A stretch of DNA of 53,333 nt from Deltaproteobacteria bacterium (GCA_031264145.1 JAISEK010000019.1:1-53333), one strand, 5' to 3'. Shown: positions 8,667 through 17,625, counted from the first letter of the stretch. Numbers and translations: made by a program. Notes: generated by a model from the sequence alone, not told the origin.

Positions 8667-9853
8667 TTGAAACCCTCCGATGCAAAGACCTTATGTGAAT
8701 TTTTAATGGCATCAGAAAAATAGAATCTTAATTTATCATCTATATTTATTGCAAATGACTTTGATTGTAACATATTAACTGCAATTTCTCTTGAATATAA
8801 AAGTAAATCCTGATCTAAAATTGTTACTTTATTCTTATTTTTATTAGAAAAATGCAATATATCTTCATAAATATATTGTCCAAATTTGTTTTTAAATACT
8901 CGTTGTTGTTTAAGAAGGAGTGATAGACTAAATATTCTGCTTCCTATATCAAAAATTAATTGACTATTAGAAATTGCAGAAGATAATACATTTGATTCTC
9001 TTCCAACTACAAGTATTATTCGTGCCTCTGGTTTACATACTCGTACCATTTCTTTAAGTGCTAAAGACATGTCAATACTATATTGAATAACAGTTAAAAG
9101 ACGATTTGACCGATTTTTTCTATTTGAACCAACTTCTTTTTTTGCAATATTAAGTACATCAAAGCCCAATAATTCTACTGATTTACGATAATTCTGATGA
9201 TAATTAAAGACATTGATATAAGGTGGCGATGTTATTATCAAATCAATATAATTATCACTGTAAGGAAGATTCCTGGCATCGCCAAGATAAGCTTGTATTG
9301 TTTTTTTAGTATATGGTAAATTTAAAATAATATTTTTTATTTTTCTCCATTTTGACATTAATAAAATTTTTGAAAAATTATTTTTAAAAACATCAATCAA
9401 AATAATTAAAAGAGAAAGCAAGTTTTTTATAGTATTATCTTCGCATTCACTAATATTACTAGATAGGACTTCCAACGGTTTTTCGGTTATAAGAGATTTT
9501 ATCAAAATTACCTCTACTTTTTTTAATAAATCAATTCTTTCATCTTTTAAAAACTCACAATATTCATAAATTTTTGATATATAATAAGCAGATGGATTTA
9601 ATACAACACCATAAGCTGAGATATTTTTTCTTGCGCACTCTAATAAAACTGTTCCGGAGCCTAAAAAAGGATCTGCTACAACAATAGAGCCATATGTATA
9701 TTTATTTAATAAAACTTCAATAAATTGTGGTGAAAATTGACCGTTCCACGTAAAATTATTTGAACGAGTTTTATCACTAATGTCAAGTAAAGATTGGTCA
9801 ATTTCACTGGAATTAAATTGTATAGCACTATATAATTGAGATAGGGAACTCAT
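8663..9853 (-). CDS. Type II DNA methyltransferase (probable N4-cytosine or N6-adenine)
   Basis: A 396-residue amino-methyltransferase. Motif I is DPFLGSGTVL (61-70), the SAM-binding turn. Catalytic motif IV is TSPPY (208-212), the form most typical of N4-cytosine enzymes. The roughly 140 residues between I and IV probably carry target recognition, giving an alpha-like motif order. The frame is intact and AT-rich. It is translationally coupled (ATGA) to the broken endonuclease downstream, so it is the presumed protective partner of that enzyme. Its ATG at 9853 also overlaps the TGA of the truncated IS630 transposase, so its native upstream region was lost. Whether it now acts only as an orphan methylase depends on the endonuclease lesions. 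Confidence 0.88.
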   Translation of the reverse strand: MSSLSQLYSAIQFNSSEIDQSLLDISDKTRSNNFTWNGQFSPQFIEVLLNKYTYGSIVVADPFLGSGTVLLECARKNISAYGVVLNPSAYYISKIYEYCEFLKDERIDLLKKVEVILIKSLITEKPLEVLSSNISECEDNTIKNLLSLLIILIDVFKNNFSKILLMSKWRKIKNIILNLPYTKKTIQAYLGDARNLPYSDNYIDLIITSPPYINVFNYHQNYRKSVELLGFDVLNIAKKEVGSNRKNRSNRLLTVIQYSIDMSLALKEMVRVCKPEARIILVVGRESNVLSSAISNSQLIFDIGSRIFSLSLLLKQQRVFKNKFGQYIYEDILHFSNKNKNKVTILDQDLLLYSREIAVNMLQSKSFAINIDDKLRFYFSDAIKNSHKVFASEGFK

Positions 9854-10172
9854 AATAGTATATCATTATATTTAATATAAATTAAGTCTATATTAGTTGT
9901 AATGATTAATTTATTGGACACATAAGAAGAATCTTCATCAGCTACCATAATTATAAACTTATTTTGATGATTTTTATTTACATATCTTAAGAACAGAGAC
10001 ATACTTTCAGCTTTCATATTATCTCTCATTATATAATTTAGCTGACCAGTCTTTGGTGCGATAGCACCAAAGATAAACCTATACTCGTACTCACGAACAA
10101 GAACTTTGCGAAATGTGGGCCGGTAAGGCAATGGAGCTCAACAACGTTTGGGATCTGATTCCAAAACGTCCC
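9850..10172 (-). pseudogene. IS630-family transposase remnant
   Basis: The minus strand reads an internal piece of an IS630-type DDE transposase: RPTFRKVLVREYEYRFIF, GAIAPKTGQLNYIM, then FIIMVADEDSSYVSNKL with one catalytic Asp region, ending TNIDLIYIKYNDILL. Upstream codons continue the match in broken form (SDPKRC, stop in place of Trp, APLPYRP; before that, frameshifted, GRFG). Both the N-terminus and the C-terminal acidic residue are missing. It lies exactly at the change from AT-rich island to GC-rich trpS, so the insertion sequence probably marks the island boundary. It is not functional. Confidence 0.8.
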
Positions 10173-10182
10173 TGTTAGGGCC

Positions 10183-11148
10183 TCAGTAGATGAGGCCGGT
10201 CTTCTCCCTCACTATGTCCATGGTGATGGTGGCCACCTTGCGGGCCCTCACGGCCCCGTCGGCCATGATCTGCCTCACGGTGTCCGGCCTCCTGGCCAGC
10301 TCGTGGCGCCTCTCCCGGAAGGGCGCGAAGAAGTCCCAGATGATCTCGATCAGTTCCTTCTTGACCGCGGAGTACTTGAGGCCCGGCCTCAGGTAGCGCT
10401 CCCTGAGCTCGGCCTGGTCCTCCGGGCCGACGAAGAGCCGGTAGATGCCGAAAAGGTTGCAGGCGTCGGGGTCCTTCACGTCGGAGACGGCCCTGGCGTC
10501 GGTCACGATCGACATGACCCTGTGCGCCAGCTCGTCCTTTTCCAGGAATATGTCGATGGCGTTGCCGTAGCTCTTGCTCATCTTCTGGCCATCTATCCCT
10601 GGGATGGTGGCCAGATCGTCGTCAATCCCCGGCTCCGGCAGGACGAAGGTCTCCCCGTAGGCGTGGTTGAAGGCCCCGGCGATGTCCCTGGCTATCTCCA
10701 GGTGCTGCTTCTGGTCCCGGCCGACCGGCACCAGGTTGGCCTGGTAGAGGAGGATGTCGGCGGCCATGAGGACGGGGTAGGCGAACAGGCCGTGGCTGGG
10801 CGTCAGGTTCCGGGCGATCTTGTCCTTGTAGGAGTGGCTCCTCTCCAGAAGGCCCATGGAGGTATGGTTGTGGAGTATCCAGGTCAGCTCGGCGTGCTCG
10901 GGCACGTCCCCCTGGACCCAGAAGGTGCTTTTCCCCGGGTCCAGGCCCAGGGCCAGAAAATCCATGGCCGCCTCCATGGTGTTCCTGGCCAGGAGGGCCC
11001 CGTCGGTCACGGTCGTCAGCGCATGCAGGTTCACGATGAAGCAGTAGAGCTCGCTCTTCTCCTGCCAGCCGATCATCGACCTCATCATGCCGAAGAAATT
11101 GCCTATGTGGAGGCTGCCTGACGGCTGTATGCCTGATAAGACTCTCAT
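10183..11148 (-). CDS. trpS: Tryptophanyl-tRNA synthetase
   Basis: A class I aminoacyl-tRNA synthetase of 321 residues that charges tRNA-Trp. The HIGH-type motif is HIGN at 14-17 (QPSGSLHIGNFFG) and KMSKS is intact at 189-193. GRDQKQHLEIARDIA is the typical tryptophan and ATP site region. Length is normal for bacterial TrpS. The ATG at 11148 was chosen because it gives the canonical MRVLSGIQPSG start; the frame is open much further upstream only because of the GC-rich sequence. It is the last gene of the glmU/SIS/trpS minus-strand cluster, 20 bp after the SIS gene. Its 3' end directly abuts the defence island. Confidence 0.96.
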   Translation of the reverse strand: MRVLSGIQPSGSLHIGNFFGMMRSMIGWQEKSELYCFIVNLHALTTVTDGALLARNTMEAAMDFLALGLDPGKSTFWVQGDVPEHAELTWILHNHTSMGLLERSHSYKDKIARNLTPSHGLFAYPVLMAADILLYQANLVPVGRDQKQHLEIARDIAGAFNHAYGETFVLPEPGIDDDLATIPGIDGQKMSKSYGNAIDIFLEKDELAHRVMSIVTDARAVSDVKDPDACNLFGIYRLFVGPEDQAELRERYLRPGLKYSAVKKELIEIIWDFFAPFRERRHELARRPDTVRQIMADGAVRARKVATITMDIVREKTGLIY

Positions 11149-11168
11149 TTGAGCCCATACCCCCGTTT

Positions 11169-12383
11169 CTAGCCGCGGCCCGAGAGGCCGACGGCGGGCA
11201 CGCTGGTCCCCTTGCGGCCGGCCGGCAGGCCCGGGCCGCAGCTCTGGATGTCCGGCCGCAGGGTCCCTCCCGGGCGGTCCACGTCCAGGCCCCTCAGAAA
11301 GCCCAGGTAGTAGGCCAGCAGCTGCAGCGGGATGACGGCCACCATGGGCCTGAGGCGTGACGGGACCTGCGGCAGGGGCACGAAGAAATCGGCCACGCTG
11401 GCCAGGGCCTGGTCCTTCTTGGGGCCATCCTCGGAAATCAGGATCAGGGGGGCGCTCCTGGCCTTGAGCTCGAAGGCCAGGGCCAGGCTGTCGGCCTCCT
11501 GCTCGTCGGAGAAGGAAAACATGACGATGGGCGTGGACGGGCCGGCCATGGCCAGGGGGCCGTGGCCGAACTCGCCGGCCAGATAGCCCTCGGCGTGGAT
11601 CCTGGCCACCTCCTTGAGCTTCAGGGCGCCCTCCAGGGCCATGGGCAGGAGGTGGCCCCTGGCCAGGATGAAGGCCTGCGAGTAGGGTGCCAGGAACCTG
11701 GCCACCTCCGCCACCCTGGGCTCCAGCTCCCTCTTCATCAGGGCCTCCCGTATCATCTCCGGGATCCTGGAGAAGCTCTCGATCTCCTGGCGCCACTCCT
11801 TCCGCAGGAGGCTGCGGCTCTGGGCCAGTCTCAGGCCCAGGAGGGCCAGGACCAGGGACTGGGAGGTGAAGGCCTTGGTCGAGGCCTGGGAGCGGACCTT
11901 GCCGGCCAGGGTCATGAGGGTGCCCATGGCCGCCTCGGCCAGGGGCGAGTCGGGCTCGTTGACCACGGCCAGCGTGAAGGCCCCCCTGCGCCTGGCCAGG
12001 TCCAGGGCGGCCAGGGTGTCCAGGCTCCTGCCGGACTGGGAGACCGCCACGGCCAGGGTGGCCTCGTCGACCAGGAGGTGGTGGCGGCCGCACTCGGAGG
12101 CCGGCTCGACCACGGTCGGGATCTGGGCCAGCTCCTCGATTATGTAGCGGGCGGTCATGGCCGCGTGGTAGCTGGTCCCGCAGGCGGTGATGTAGGTCTT
12201 CTTGATCTGCCTGAGGGTCTGGTCGTCCAGAGGCGGGCGACTCATCTTCAGCTGGGAGTTGTGCCCCATGTACTGGGCCAGGGTATAGGCCAGCGCGCTG
12301 GGCTGCTCGTTGATTTCCTTGAGGAAGAAGGGGCTGTCGCCATTTTTGGGTATCGTCTGGGGTTCCAATCCGTCGGTGGCCAT
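11169..12383 (-). CDS. GlmS-like double-SIS sugar-phosphate isomerase lacking the glutaminase domain
   Basis: 404 residues matching only the isomerase half of GlmS: FFLKEINEQP linker, first SIS domain with ACGTSYHA and SQSGRSLDT, ASTKAFTSQ, then the second SIS domain with LEGALKLKEVARIHAEGY and EFGHGPLA (Glu and His of the GlmS site kept). The N-terminal glutaminase (about 240 residues beginning MCGI in GlmS) is absent, and the gap upstream is too short to hold it. The GlmS tail DVDQPRNLAKSVTVE is replaced by DVDRPGGTLRPDIQS, so the lysine of the Fru6P Schiff base is not conserved. It is probably a GlmD-type glucosamine-6-phosphate deaminase/isomerase or an ammonia-using enzyme. ATG 12383 follows GAGGA by 5 bases. 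Confidence 0.8.
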   Translation of the reverse strand: MATDGLEPQTIPKNGDSPFFLKEINEQPSALAYTLAQYMGHNSQLKMSRPPLDDQTLRQIKKTYITACGTSYHAAMTARYIIEELAQIPTVVEPASECGRHHLLVDEATLAVAVSQSGRSLDTLAALDLARRRGAFTLAVVNEPDSPLAEAAMGTLMTLAGKVRSQASTKAFTSQSLVLALLGLRLAQSRSLLRKEWRQEIESFSRIPEMIREALMKRELEPRVAEVARFLAPYSQAFILARGHLLPMALEGALKLKEVARIHAEGYLAGEFGHGPLAMAGPSTPIVMFSFSDEQEADSLALAFELKARSAPLILISEDGPKKDQALASVADFFVPLPQVPSRLRPMVAVIPLQLLAYYLGFLRGLDVDRPGGTLRPDIQSCGPGLPAGRKGTSVPAVGLSGRG

Positions 12384-12635
12384 AAAGTCCTCAATCGCGC
12401 GTGTTGTTGTCGACGCCCCGTCGTGGGCGCTGGTTCTGGTGACGCTTTCTTGTCTTCGGAGGGAAAAGGGACGCCAAGGTAGCCTTATGCTAGCAAAATC
12501 CTGCCACGTTTGAAAGGGCCGCCCTGGGAAGGCGGCGCGGGCGGAGGGCCCTGGCGGGCCGGGGGAAGGGGGCGGGCTCGGCCCGTGGACTGGCCAGGCG
12601 GGATCCTCTCTGGGCCCAGGCTGCCGCGGGACGGC
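12384..12635. other. Spacer between glmU and the SIS gene
   Basis: No reading frame here resembles either the missing GlmU acetyltransferase or the missing GlmS glutaminase. A GC hairpin (GCCGCC/GGCGGC, 12518-12536) sits downstream of glmU but has no T-run, so it is at best a pause or partial terminator. Confidence 0.4.
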
Positions 12636-13823
12636 CTAGGACTTGCCCTTGCCGGGGGAAGGCCTTCTGGGGGGCTTCTCGGGGGTCCCGGCTTCCGGGG
12701 CCGACGCGCCTGGCGCGGCCCGGCGGCCGGCCCTGGTCCTGGCGGGTGCCTGGCCTGGCCCGCCCCCCTGTTTTTTGGGGACGGGGGGCGGCGTTTCAGG
12801 GACGCCGTGGCCATCGGCGCCAATGGACTGGCACGAGAGGTCGAGATGGGCCCCAAGGCTCACCCCGGGGCCGACCTCGACGTCGCGCAGGCAGCAGTAG
12901 GGGCCGACCGTGGCCCCCTGCCCTATCCTGGTCGTCCCCTGGAGGACGACGCCTGGACCGAGGGAGACGTCCCGGGCCAGCCTCACGGAGGCCTCGATGT
13001 GGGTGCTGGCCGGGTCGGCCATGGTCACCCCGGAAAGGAGCCAGCTCTCGTTGATGCGGCGGCGCAGGATCGACTGGGCGACCGAGAGCTCCAGCCGGTC
13101 GTTGACGCCCTGGATCTCCAGCGGATCGGGCCCCTCGACGGCGGCGGCCAATAGGCCCCTGGCCCTGAAATCGGCCACCACGTCGGTCAGATAGTACTCC
13201 TTTTGGTCATTGTCGGGCTTAAGGCCGAAGACCGACTCCACCAGGTCAGGCCCACTGGCGACGTAAACGCCGCTGTTTATCTCGTTGATGGCCAGCTCGG
13301 ACTCGCTGGCGTCGCGGGCCTCGACTATCCGCTCCAGCCAGCCCTTCCCGTCCCTGACCACCCGGCCGTAGGAGGCCGGGTCGGCGACCCGCACCGTGAG
13401 GACGCTCAGCCGGGCGGAGAGGACGCGGTGGGCGGCCATGAGGTCGATGAGCGTCTGGGGGGAGAGGAGGGGCACGTCCCCTGGGAGGATGACCACAGGG
13501 CCGGCGTGGCCATCAAGGGCCGGGGCGGCGCACTGGACCGCGTGGCCTGTGCCCCTGGGATCGTCCTGCCTGGCGAACGAGGCCCCGAAGGGAGCGGCCG
13601 CCGCCTCGACCAGGTCCGCCCCGTGGCCGGTGACGACTATGAGCCTGGCCGGCTCCAGATAGCGGGCCGCGTTGAGGACGTGGGCGATGATGGGCCGGCC
13701 CATGACCTGGTGGAGGACCTTGGGCAGGTCGGACCTCATGCGGGTGCCCTTGCCGGCGGCAAGGATGACCACGGCCGGCGCGGGGGGGCTTTCCGGCCGG
13801 GAGGCTTTTTTTCGGCTGGCCAT
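12636..13823 (-). CDS. glmU: UDP-GlcNAc pyrophosphorylase, GlmU N-terminal domain with truncated acetyltransferase
   Basis: 395 residues. The uridylyltransferase domain (about 15-240) is complete: VILAAGKGTRMRSDLPKVLH, PRGTGHAVQ, PGDVPL, NSGVYV and YYLTDVV. It would make UDP-GlcNAc from GlcNAc-1-P and UTP. The left-handed beta-helix begins (SVRLARDVSLGPGVVLQG, TRIGQGATVGPYC) but stops after about four hexapeptide turns, near residue 336. It is replaced by a 59-residue Pro/Gly/Arg-rich tail ending PSPGKGKS. The residues of the GlcN-1-P acetyltransferase site lie in the missing part (full GlmU is about 450 residues). No other frame restores it. The start is ATG 13823 (MASRKK); the longer frame upstream has no family similarity. 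Divergent from ppiD. Confidence 0.88.
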   Translation of the reverse strand: MASRKKASRPESPPAPAVVILAAGKGTRMRSDLPKVLHQVMGRPIIAHVLNAARYLEPARLIVVTGHGADLVEAAAAPFGASFARQDDPRGTGHAVQCAAPALDGHAGPVVILPGDVPLLSPQTLIDLMAAHRVLSARLSVLTVRVADPASYGRVVRDGKGWLERIVEARDASESELAINEINSGVYVASGPDLVESVFGLKPDNDQKEYYLTDVVADFRARGLLAAAVEGPDPLEIQGVNDRLELSVAQSILRRRINESWLLSGVTMADPASTHIEASVRLARDVSLGPGVVLQGTTRIGQGATVGPYCCLRDVEVGPGVSLGAHLDLSCQSIGADGHGVPETPPPVPKKQGGGPGQAPARTRAGRRAAPGASAPEAGTPEKPPRRPSPGKGKS

Positions 13824-14170
13824 GAAGATATCCCAAGGAAGGCAGGCTGCCGGGCCAAAGGGGCGGAGCGGGCCTGGCCGGACGCGCCTGGCCCGGGGGC
13901 CAGGGGTGGGCTTCTTGAATCCCGGTGGCCATTGTAGCAAAAACAGGGGGTAATTGGTATGACCGCCAGCCAGGCGCGCGCCAGGAGGCCGGAAAAGGGC
14001 GGCGCCAGGGCGCCGGCCTGGGCCCGTCCAGGCGGGCGGCGTCACCTTTCCGGGCACCGGGACAATTTTTTCCTTGATTTGTGTTACCGCATATTGTACA
14101 TAAAATAGGCCAAACCGGGCAGCCCTGGCGACCTGGCCCAGGGGCCCAATAAATCTCCATTGGTGCATAA
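13824..14170. other. Divergent promoter region glmU/ppiD
   Basis: No gene is seen. An AT-richer patch (14065-14115) should contain promoters for both directions. On plus, TTGATT (14074-14079) and TACATA (14097-14102) are 17 bp apart, a weak sigma-70 match for ppiD. Confidence 0.35.
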
Positions 14171-16165
14171 ATGCTCAAGTATTTTCGCAAAAGTTCAGGC
14201 GGTCTGGTCAGCGTGGTCATCATCGGGGCCATCGCCCTGGTCTTCATCTTCTGGGGCATCGGCGGCCAGGACTCCGGCACGACGGAGGACATCAAGCTTG
14301 ACGGGCAGTCGGTCAGCCTGGGCTACTACATGGAGATATTGAGCAACGTCAACGAGCGGGCAAGGCAGCAGAAGCAGGGCGCGCTGACCGACGCCGAGGA
14401 GATCCTGGCCAGGCGCCAGGCCCTGGGCCTCCTGGTGGAGCGGCAAAACCTCCTGTCCCTGGGCCGGGCCACGGGCCGGTCGGCCTCGGTCGAGGCCATA
14501 AACAGGGCCGTCAAGTCCAACCCGGCCTTCCAGGTCGAGGGCCGCTTCGACATGAAGGTCTACGAGCAGACAGCCCCGCAGATCTACAACAGCTCCCTGG
14601 TCGGCTTCGAGGCCCGCCTGGCCGACGACCTGCTGCTCGGCGAGGTGGCCTCCTTCATCCAGAGCCTCAGCTTCGTGCCCGAGGCCCTGGTCAGGGACGA
14701 GTTCCACTTCACCGAGGACAGGCTCGTCCTTGACTACGCCTATTTCCCCGACAGCGCCTTCCCCGCCGGGGAGGAGCCCTCCGAGGACCAAATCGCCGCG
14801 TTCTACCAGGACAACAGGGAGAATTGGCGCAGCCCGGCCCAGGCCAGCGTCGAGTACGTGGAGGTCGACGTGGGGGCCTTCGCCGACCAGGTCGAGGTGA
14901 CCGACGAGGATCTGGAGGACGCCTTCCTAGACGAGCGCGATTCCCTGTCCAGGCCCGAGGAGGCCCAGGTCAGCCACATCCTCTTCAGGTTCCCCAGCCT
15001 GAGCCCGACCCCGGAGGAAAAGTCCGAGGCCAGGCTCAAGGCCGAGGCGGCCCTGGAGCGCGCCCGGACCGAGGACTTCAAGGCCCTGGCCTCCGAGCTG
15101 AGCGAGGATAACGCCACGGCGGCCAGGGGAGGCTCCCTGGGGCCCATCGGGAGGGGCCAGACGCTGGCCCCGTTCGAGGAAGCCGTCTTCGGGCCCGGCA
15201 AGGACCAGATCGGGCAGGTGCTTGGCCCCATCGAGACGCTCTTCGGCTATCACCTCCTGATGGTCGATGGCTACCAGGAGGCCCACCAGCCGACCCTGGA
15301 GGAGGCCAGGGAGGAGCTCTCCAGCCTCGTCGCCGGCCGCAAGGCCAAGCGATTGGCCGTCAACAGGATAGAGGACTTGATCGACATCATGCCCACCAGG
15401 AACCTCGACGCCCAGGTCTTCGCCGAGACGGCCAGGTCCATTGGCCTTGAGCCCAAGGAAAGCCCGCTCTTCAGCGACGCATCCGGCGCCCCGTCCTTCC
15501 TGGCCGAGGAGCCCGGCCTGGTGGACGCCGCCATCCGCACGCCCCTGGGCCAGCTGGGCGATCCCGTGGACAACGCCGAGCACGTGGTCCTCTACACCCC
15601 CAAGGAAAAGCTCGACTCCTTCCTGCGCCCCCTGGAGGACGAGGCCGTGAGGCCCGAGGTGGTCGAGGCCTGGAAGGCCAGCCTGGCCCAGAGAGGGGCC
15701 CAGGAAGCTGCCCAGGCCTTTCTGGCCTCCTCACAGTCCTCCGGCTGGGACACCGGGGCCCTGCCCGAGGAGGTCGAGCGCGGCCAGACAGAGCCTTTCG
15801 CCCGCATGCAGTTCTACGCCGCCGGGGCCTTCCTGGCGGAGGCCGAGCCGGTCTCGCTTCTTTCCGAGTACTTCAAGCTCGGCAAAAGGGGCGACCTGAC
15901 GGGAAGGCCCATAAGGATCGAGGGCGGCCAGAACAGGGGCTACCTGGTCCTTCTTCTCTCGGATCTCCAGCCGGCCGACGAGGCCGCCCTGGCGGAGTCG
16001 GACCTCGCCAACCGCCAGCAGACGGCCAAGGCCGCCCTGGCCGAGTCCGGCTACGCCTTCTGGAACGCCAGCCAGAGCGCCAAGGCCAAGATCCAGCTGC
16101 CCCAGTACCTGCAGGACATGCTCATTGGCAGGGATCTGGCCGACCCGGTCCAAATGGAGCCGTGA
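14171..16165 (+). CDS. ppiD: Membrane-anchored periplasmic peptidyl-prolyl isomerase PpiD
   Basis: A 664-residue SurA/PpiD-type chaperone. A single N-terminal membrane anchor (about residues 12-31, LVSVVIIGAIALVFIFWGIG) would place the rest in the periplasm. It has SurA-N-like helical regions, then a parvulin domain near 270-375 (VSHILFRF, GGSLGPIGRGQTLAPFEEAVF, FGYHLLMVDGYQ). A second, poorly conserved parvulin-like segment and a C-terminal chaperone region follow (to 664). Length is close to the usual PpiD size. It assists folding of exported and outer-membrane proteins. It faces the start of glmU and precedes ffh by 78 bp. Confidence 0.92.
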   Translation: MLKYFRKSSGGLVSVVIIGAIALVFIFWGIGGQDSGTTEDIKLDGQSVSLGYYMEILSNVNERARQQKQGALTDAEEILARRQALGLLVERQNLLSLGRATGRSASVEAINRAVKSNPAFQVEGRFDMKVYEQTAPQIYNSSLVGFEARLADDLLLGEVASFIQSLSFVPEALVRDEFHFTEDRLVLDYAYFPDSAFPAGEEPSEDQIAAFYQDNRENWRSPAQASVEYVEVDVGAFADQVEVTDEDLEDAFLDERDSLSRPEEAQVSHILFRFPSLSPTPEEKSEARLKAEAALERARTEDFKALASELSEDNATAARGGSLGPIGRGQTLAPFEEAVFGPGKDQIGQVLGPIETLFGYHLLMVDGYQEAHQPTLEEAREELSSLVAGRKAKRLAVNRIEDLIDIMPTRNLDAQVFAETARSIGLEPKESPLFSDASGAPSFLAEEPGLVDAAIRTPLGQLGDPVDNAEHVVLYTPKEKLDSFLRPLEDEAVRPEVVEAWKASLAQRGAQEAAQAFLASSQSSGWDTGALPEEVERGQTEPFARMQFYAAGAFLAEAEPVSLLSEYFKLGKRGDLTGRPIRIEGGQNRGYLVLLLSDLQPADEAALAESDLANRQQTAKAALAESGYAFWNASQSAKAKIQLPQYLQDMLIGRDLADPVQMEP

Positions 16166-16243
16166 CCAGCCGGGTTTGAGACCACGGTTCGCCGTCCGCC
16201 GGGGCCAGGATCCCGGCCGGCCTTTTTTCGGGGGTGAGCAGAC

Positions 16244-17593
16244 ATGTTCGAAAAACTGTCAGACAAGTTCTCCAAAGTCTTCCAGAAGCTCCGCGGCCGG
16301 ACCAGGCTGAGCGAGGCCGATCTCAAGGAAACCCTCCGCGAGGTCCGCCTCTCCCTGCTGGAGGCGGACGTGAACTACAAGGTGGTCAAGGACTTCCTGG
16401 CCACACTGTCGCAGAAGACGCTGGGGATGGAGGTCCAGAGGAACCTCACCCCGAGCCAGCAGATCATCAAGGTCATCTACGATGAGCTGGCCGAAATGAT
16501 GGGCGGCGACTTCGTCGGCCTGGATCTGTCGGGGCGGCCGCCGTGGCCCATCATGCTGGTCGGCCTGCAGGGCTCAGGCAAGACGACCACGGCCGGCAAG
16601 CTGGCCCTGTACCTGAAGAAGCAGGGCCACAGCCCCTACCTGGTACCGGCCGACGTGGCCCGGCCGGCGGCAATCGCCCAGCTGGCCAAGCTGGGTCAGG
16701 ACCTGGGCATCCCGGTCCATCCCTCTGAATCTGGCATGACCCCGGTCTCCATCGCCGAGGCCTCCCTGGCCGCGGCCGGGATGGCCGGCTGCGACGCCAT
16801 CCTGCTCGACACGGCCGGCCGGCTTTCCATCGACCAGGAGCTGATGAGGGAGCTGACGGAGATAAAGGCGGTCACCAGGAGCGTCGAGATACTCCTGGTG
16901 GCCGACGCCATGACCGGCCAGGAGGCCGTGAACATAGCCTCCGAGTTCAACAAGAGGCTCGATCTGACCGGCGTGATCCTGACCAAGATGGAGGGCGACG
17001 CCAGGGGCGGTGCGGCCATGAGCATCAGGGCCGTCACCGACAAGCCCCTGAAGTTCATCGGCGTGGGCGAGAAGCCCGAGGCCCTGGAGCCCTTCCACCC
17101 CGACCGCATGGCCTCCCTGATCCTGGGCATGGGCGATGTCCTGAGCCTGATAGAGAAGGCCCAGGAGTCCATGACCGAGGAGGACGCCAACAACATAACC
17201 TCCAGGGTCATGAAAGGCAGCTTTTCCCTGGACGATTTCCGCAAGCAGCTCACCGCCCTGAGCAAGATGGGCAGCCTGGAGTCCTTCATTGGCATGATAC
17301 CCGGCCTGGGCAAGCTCAAGAAGCTGAAGGAGGCCAAGCCGGACCCGGCCCAACTGGTCAAGATAACGGCCATCATCGACTCGATGACCTTCGAGGAAAG
17401 GCGCGACCACCTCATCATCGACGCCAGCCGCCGCAGGCGCATCGCCCTGGGCAGCGGGACCACCGTCCAGGACGTCAACAAGCTTCTGAAGAACTTCGCC
17501 GACGTCGTAAAGACGATGAAGATGGCCTCCAGGTCAGGGGGGATCGAGGCCCTGGGCCGCCGGCTCTTTGGTAACGCGGACTTCCTGTCATAG
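16244..17593 (+). CDS. ffh: Signal recognition particle GTPase Ffh (SRP54)
   Basis: 449 residues with the full Ffh layout: N domain (1-95), GTPase G domain with G1 GLQGSGKTT (107-115), DTAGR, TKMEGDARGG and GVGEKPEALEPF, and a C-terminal M domain that binds SRP RNA and signal sequences (FIGMIPGLGKL, then the RRRRIALGSG motif). The methionine-rich M domain is shorter than in E. coli but complete. It works with 4.5S RNA (not found in this window) and FtsY to target membrane proteins. It is followed by a hairpin terminator and then, about 480 bp on, by rpsP. Confidence 0.98.
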   Translation: MFEKLSDKFSKVFQKLRGRTRLSEADLKETLREVRLSLLEADVNYKVVKDFLATLSQKTLGMEVQRNLTPSQQIIKVIYDELAEMMGGDFVGLDLSGRPPWPIMLVGLQGSGKTTTAGKLALYLKKQGHSPYLVPADVARPAAIAQLAKLGQDLGIPVHPSESGMTPVSIAEASLAAAGMAGCDAILLDTAGRLSIDQELMRELTEIKAVTRSVEILLVADAMTGQEAVNIASEFNKRLDLTGVILTKMEGDARGGAAMSIRAVTDKPLKFIGVGEKPEALEPFHPDRMASLILGMGDVLSLIEKAQESMTEEDANNITSRVMKGSFSLDDFRKQLTALSKMGSLESFIGMIPGLGKLKKLKEAKPDPAQLVKITAIIDSMTFEERRDHLIIDASRRRRIALGSGTTVQDVNKLLKNFADVVKTMKMASRSGGIEALGRRLFGNADFLS

Positions 17594-17599
17594 CCGGAC

Positions 17600-17625
17600 C
17601 GGCCAGGGAAATGGCGGCCGTTTTT
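17600..17625 (+). terminator. Intrinsic terminator after ffh
   Basis: CGGCC (17600-17604) pairs with GGCCG (17616-17620) around an 11-base loop and is followed at once by T5, seven bases after the ffh stop. The stem is short but GC-only. Confidence 0.5.

Noticed and set aside
11149-12093. A long N-terminal extension of TrpS in the same frame
   Set aside because: It overlaps the SIS gene in another frame and is a Gly/Pro/Arg-rich artefact; the canonical TrpS start is at 11148.
12384-12856. Alternative frames that might restore the missing GlmU acetyltransferase by a frameshift
   Set aside because: I read the minus frames; they are Pro/Arg-rich with no hexapeptide pattern, so the truncation looks real.
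13824-14168. Upstream extension of GlmU in frame
   Set aside because: No similarity to GlmU, rich in Pro/Gly/Arg, and it would remove the divergent promoter region.
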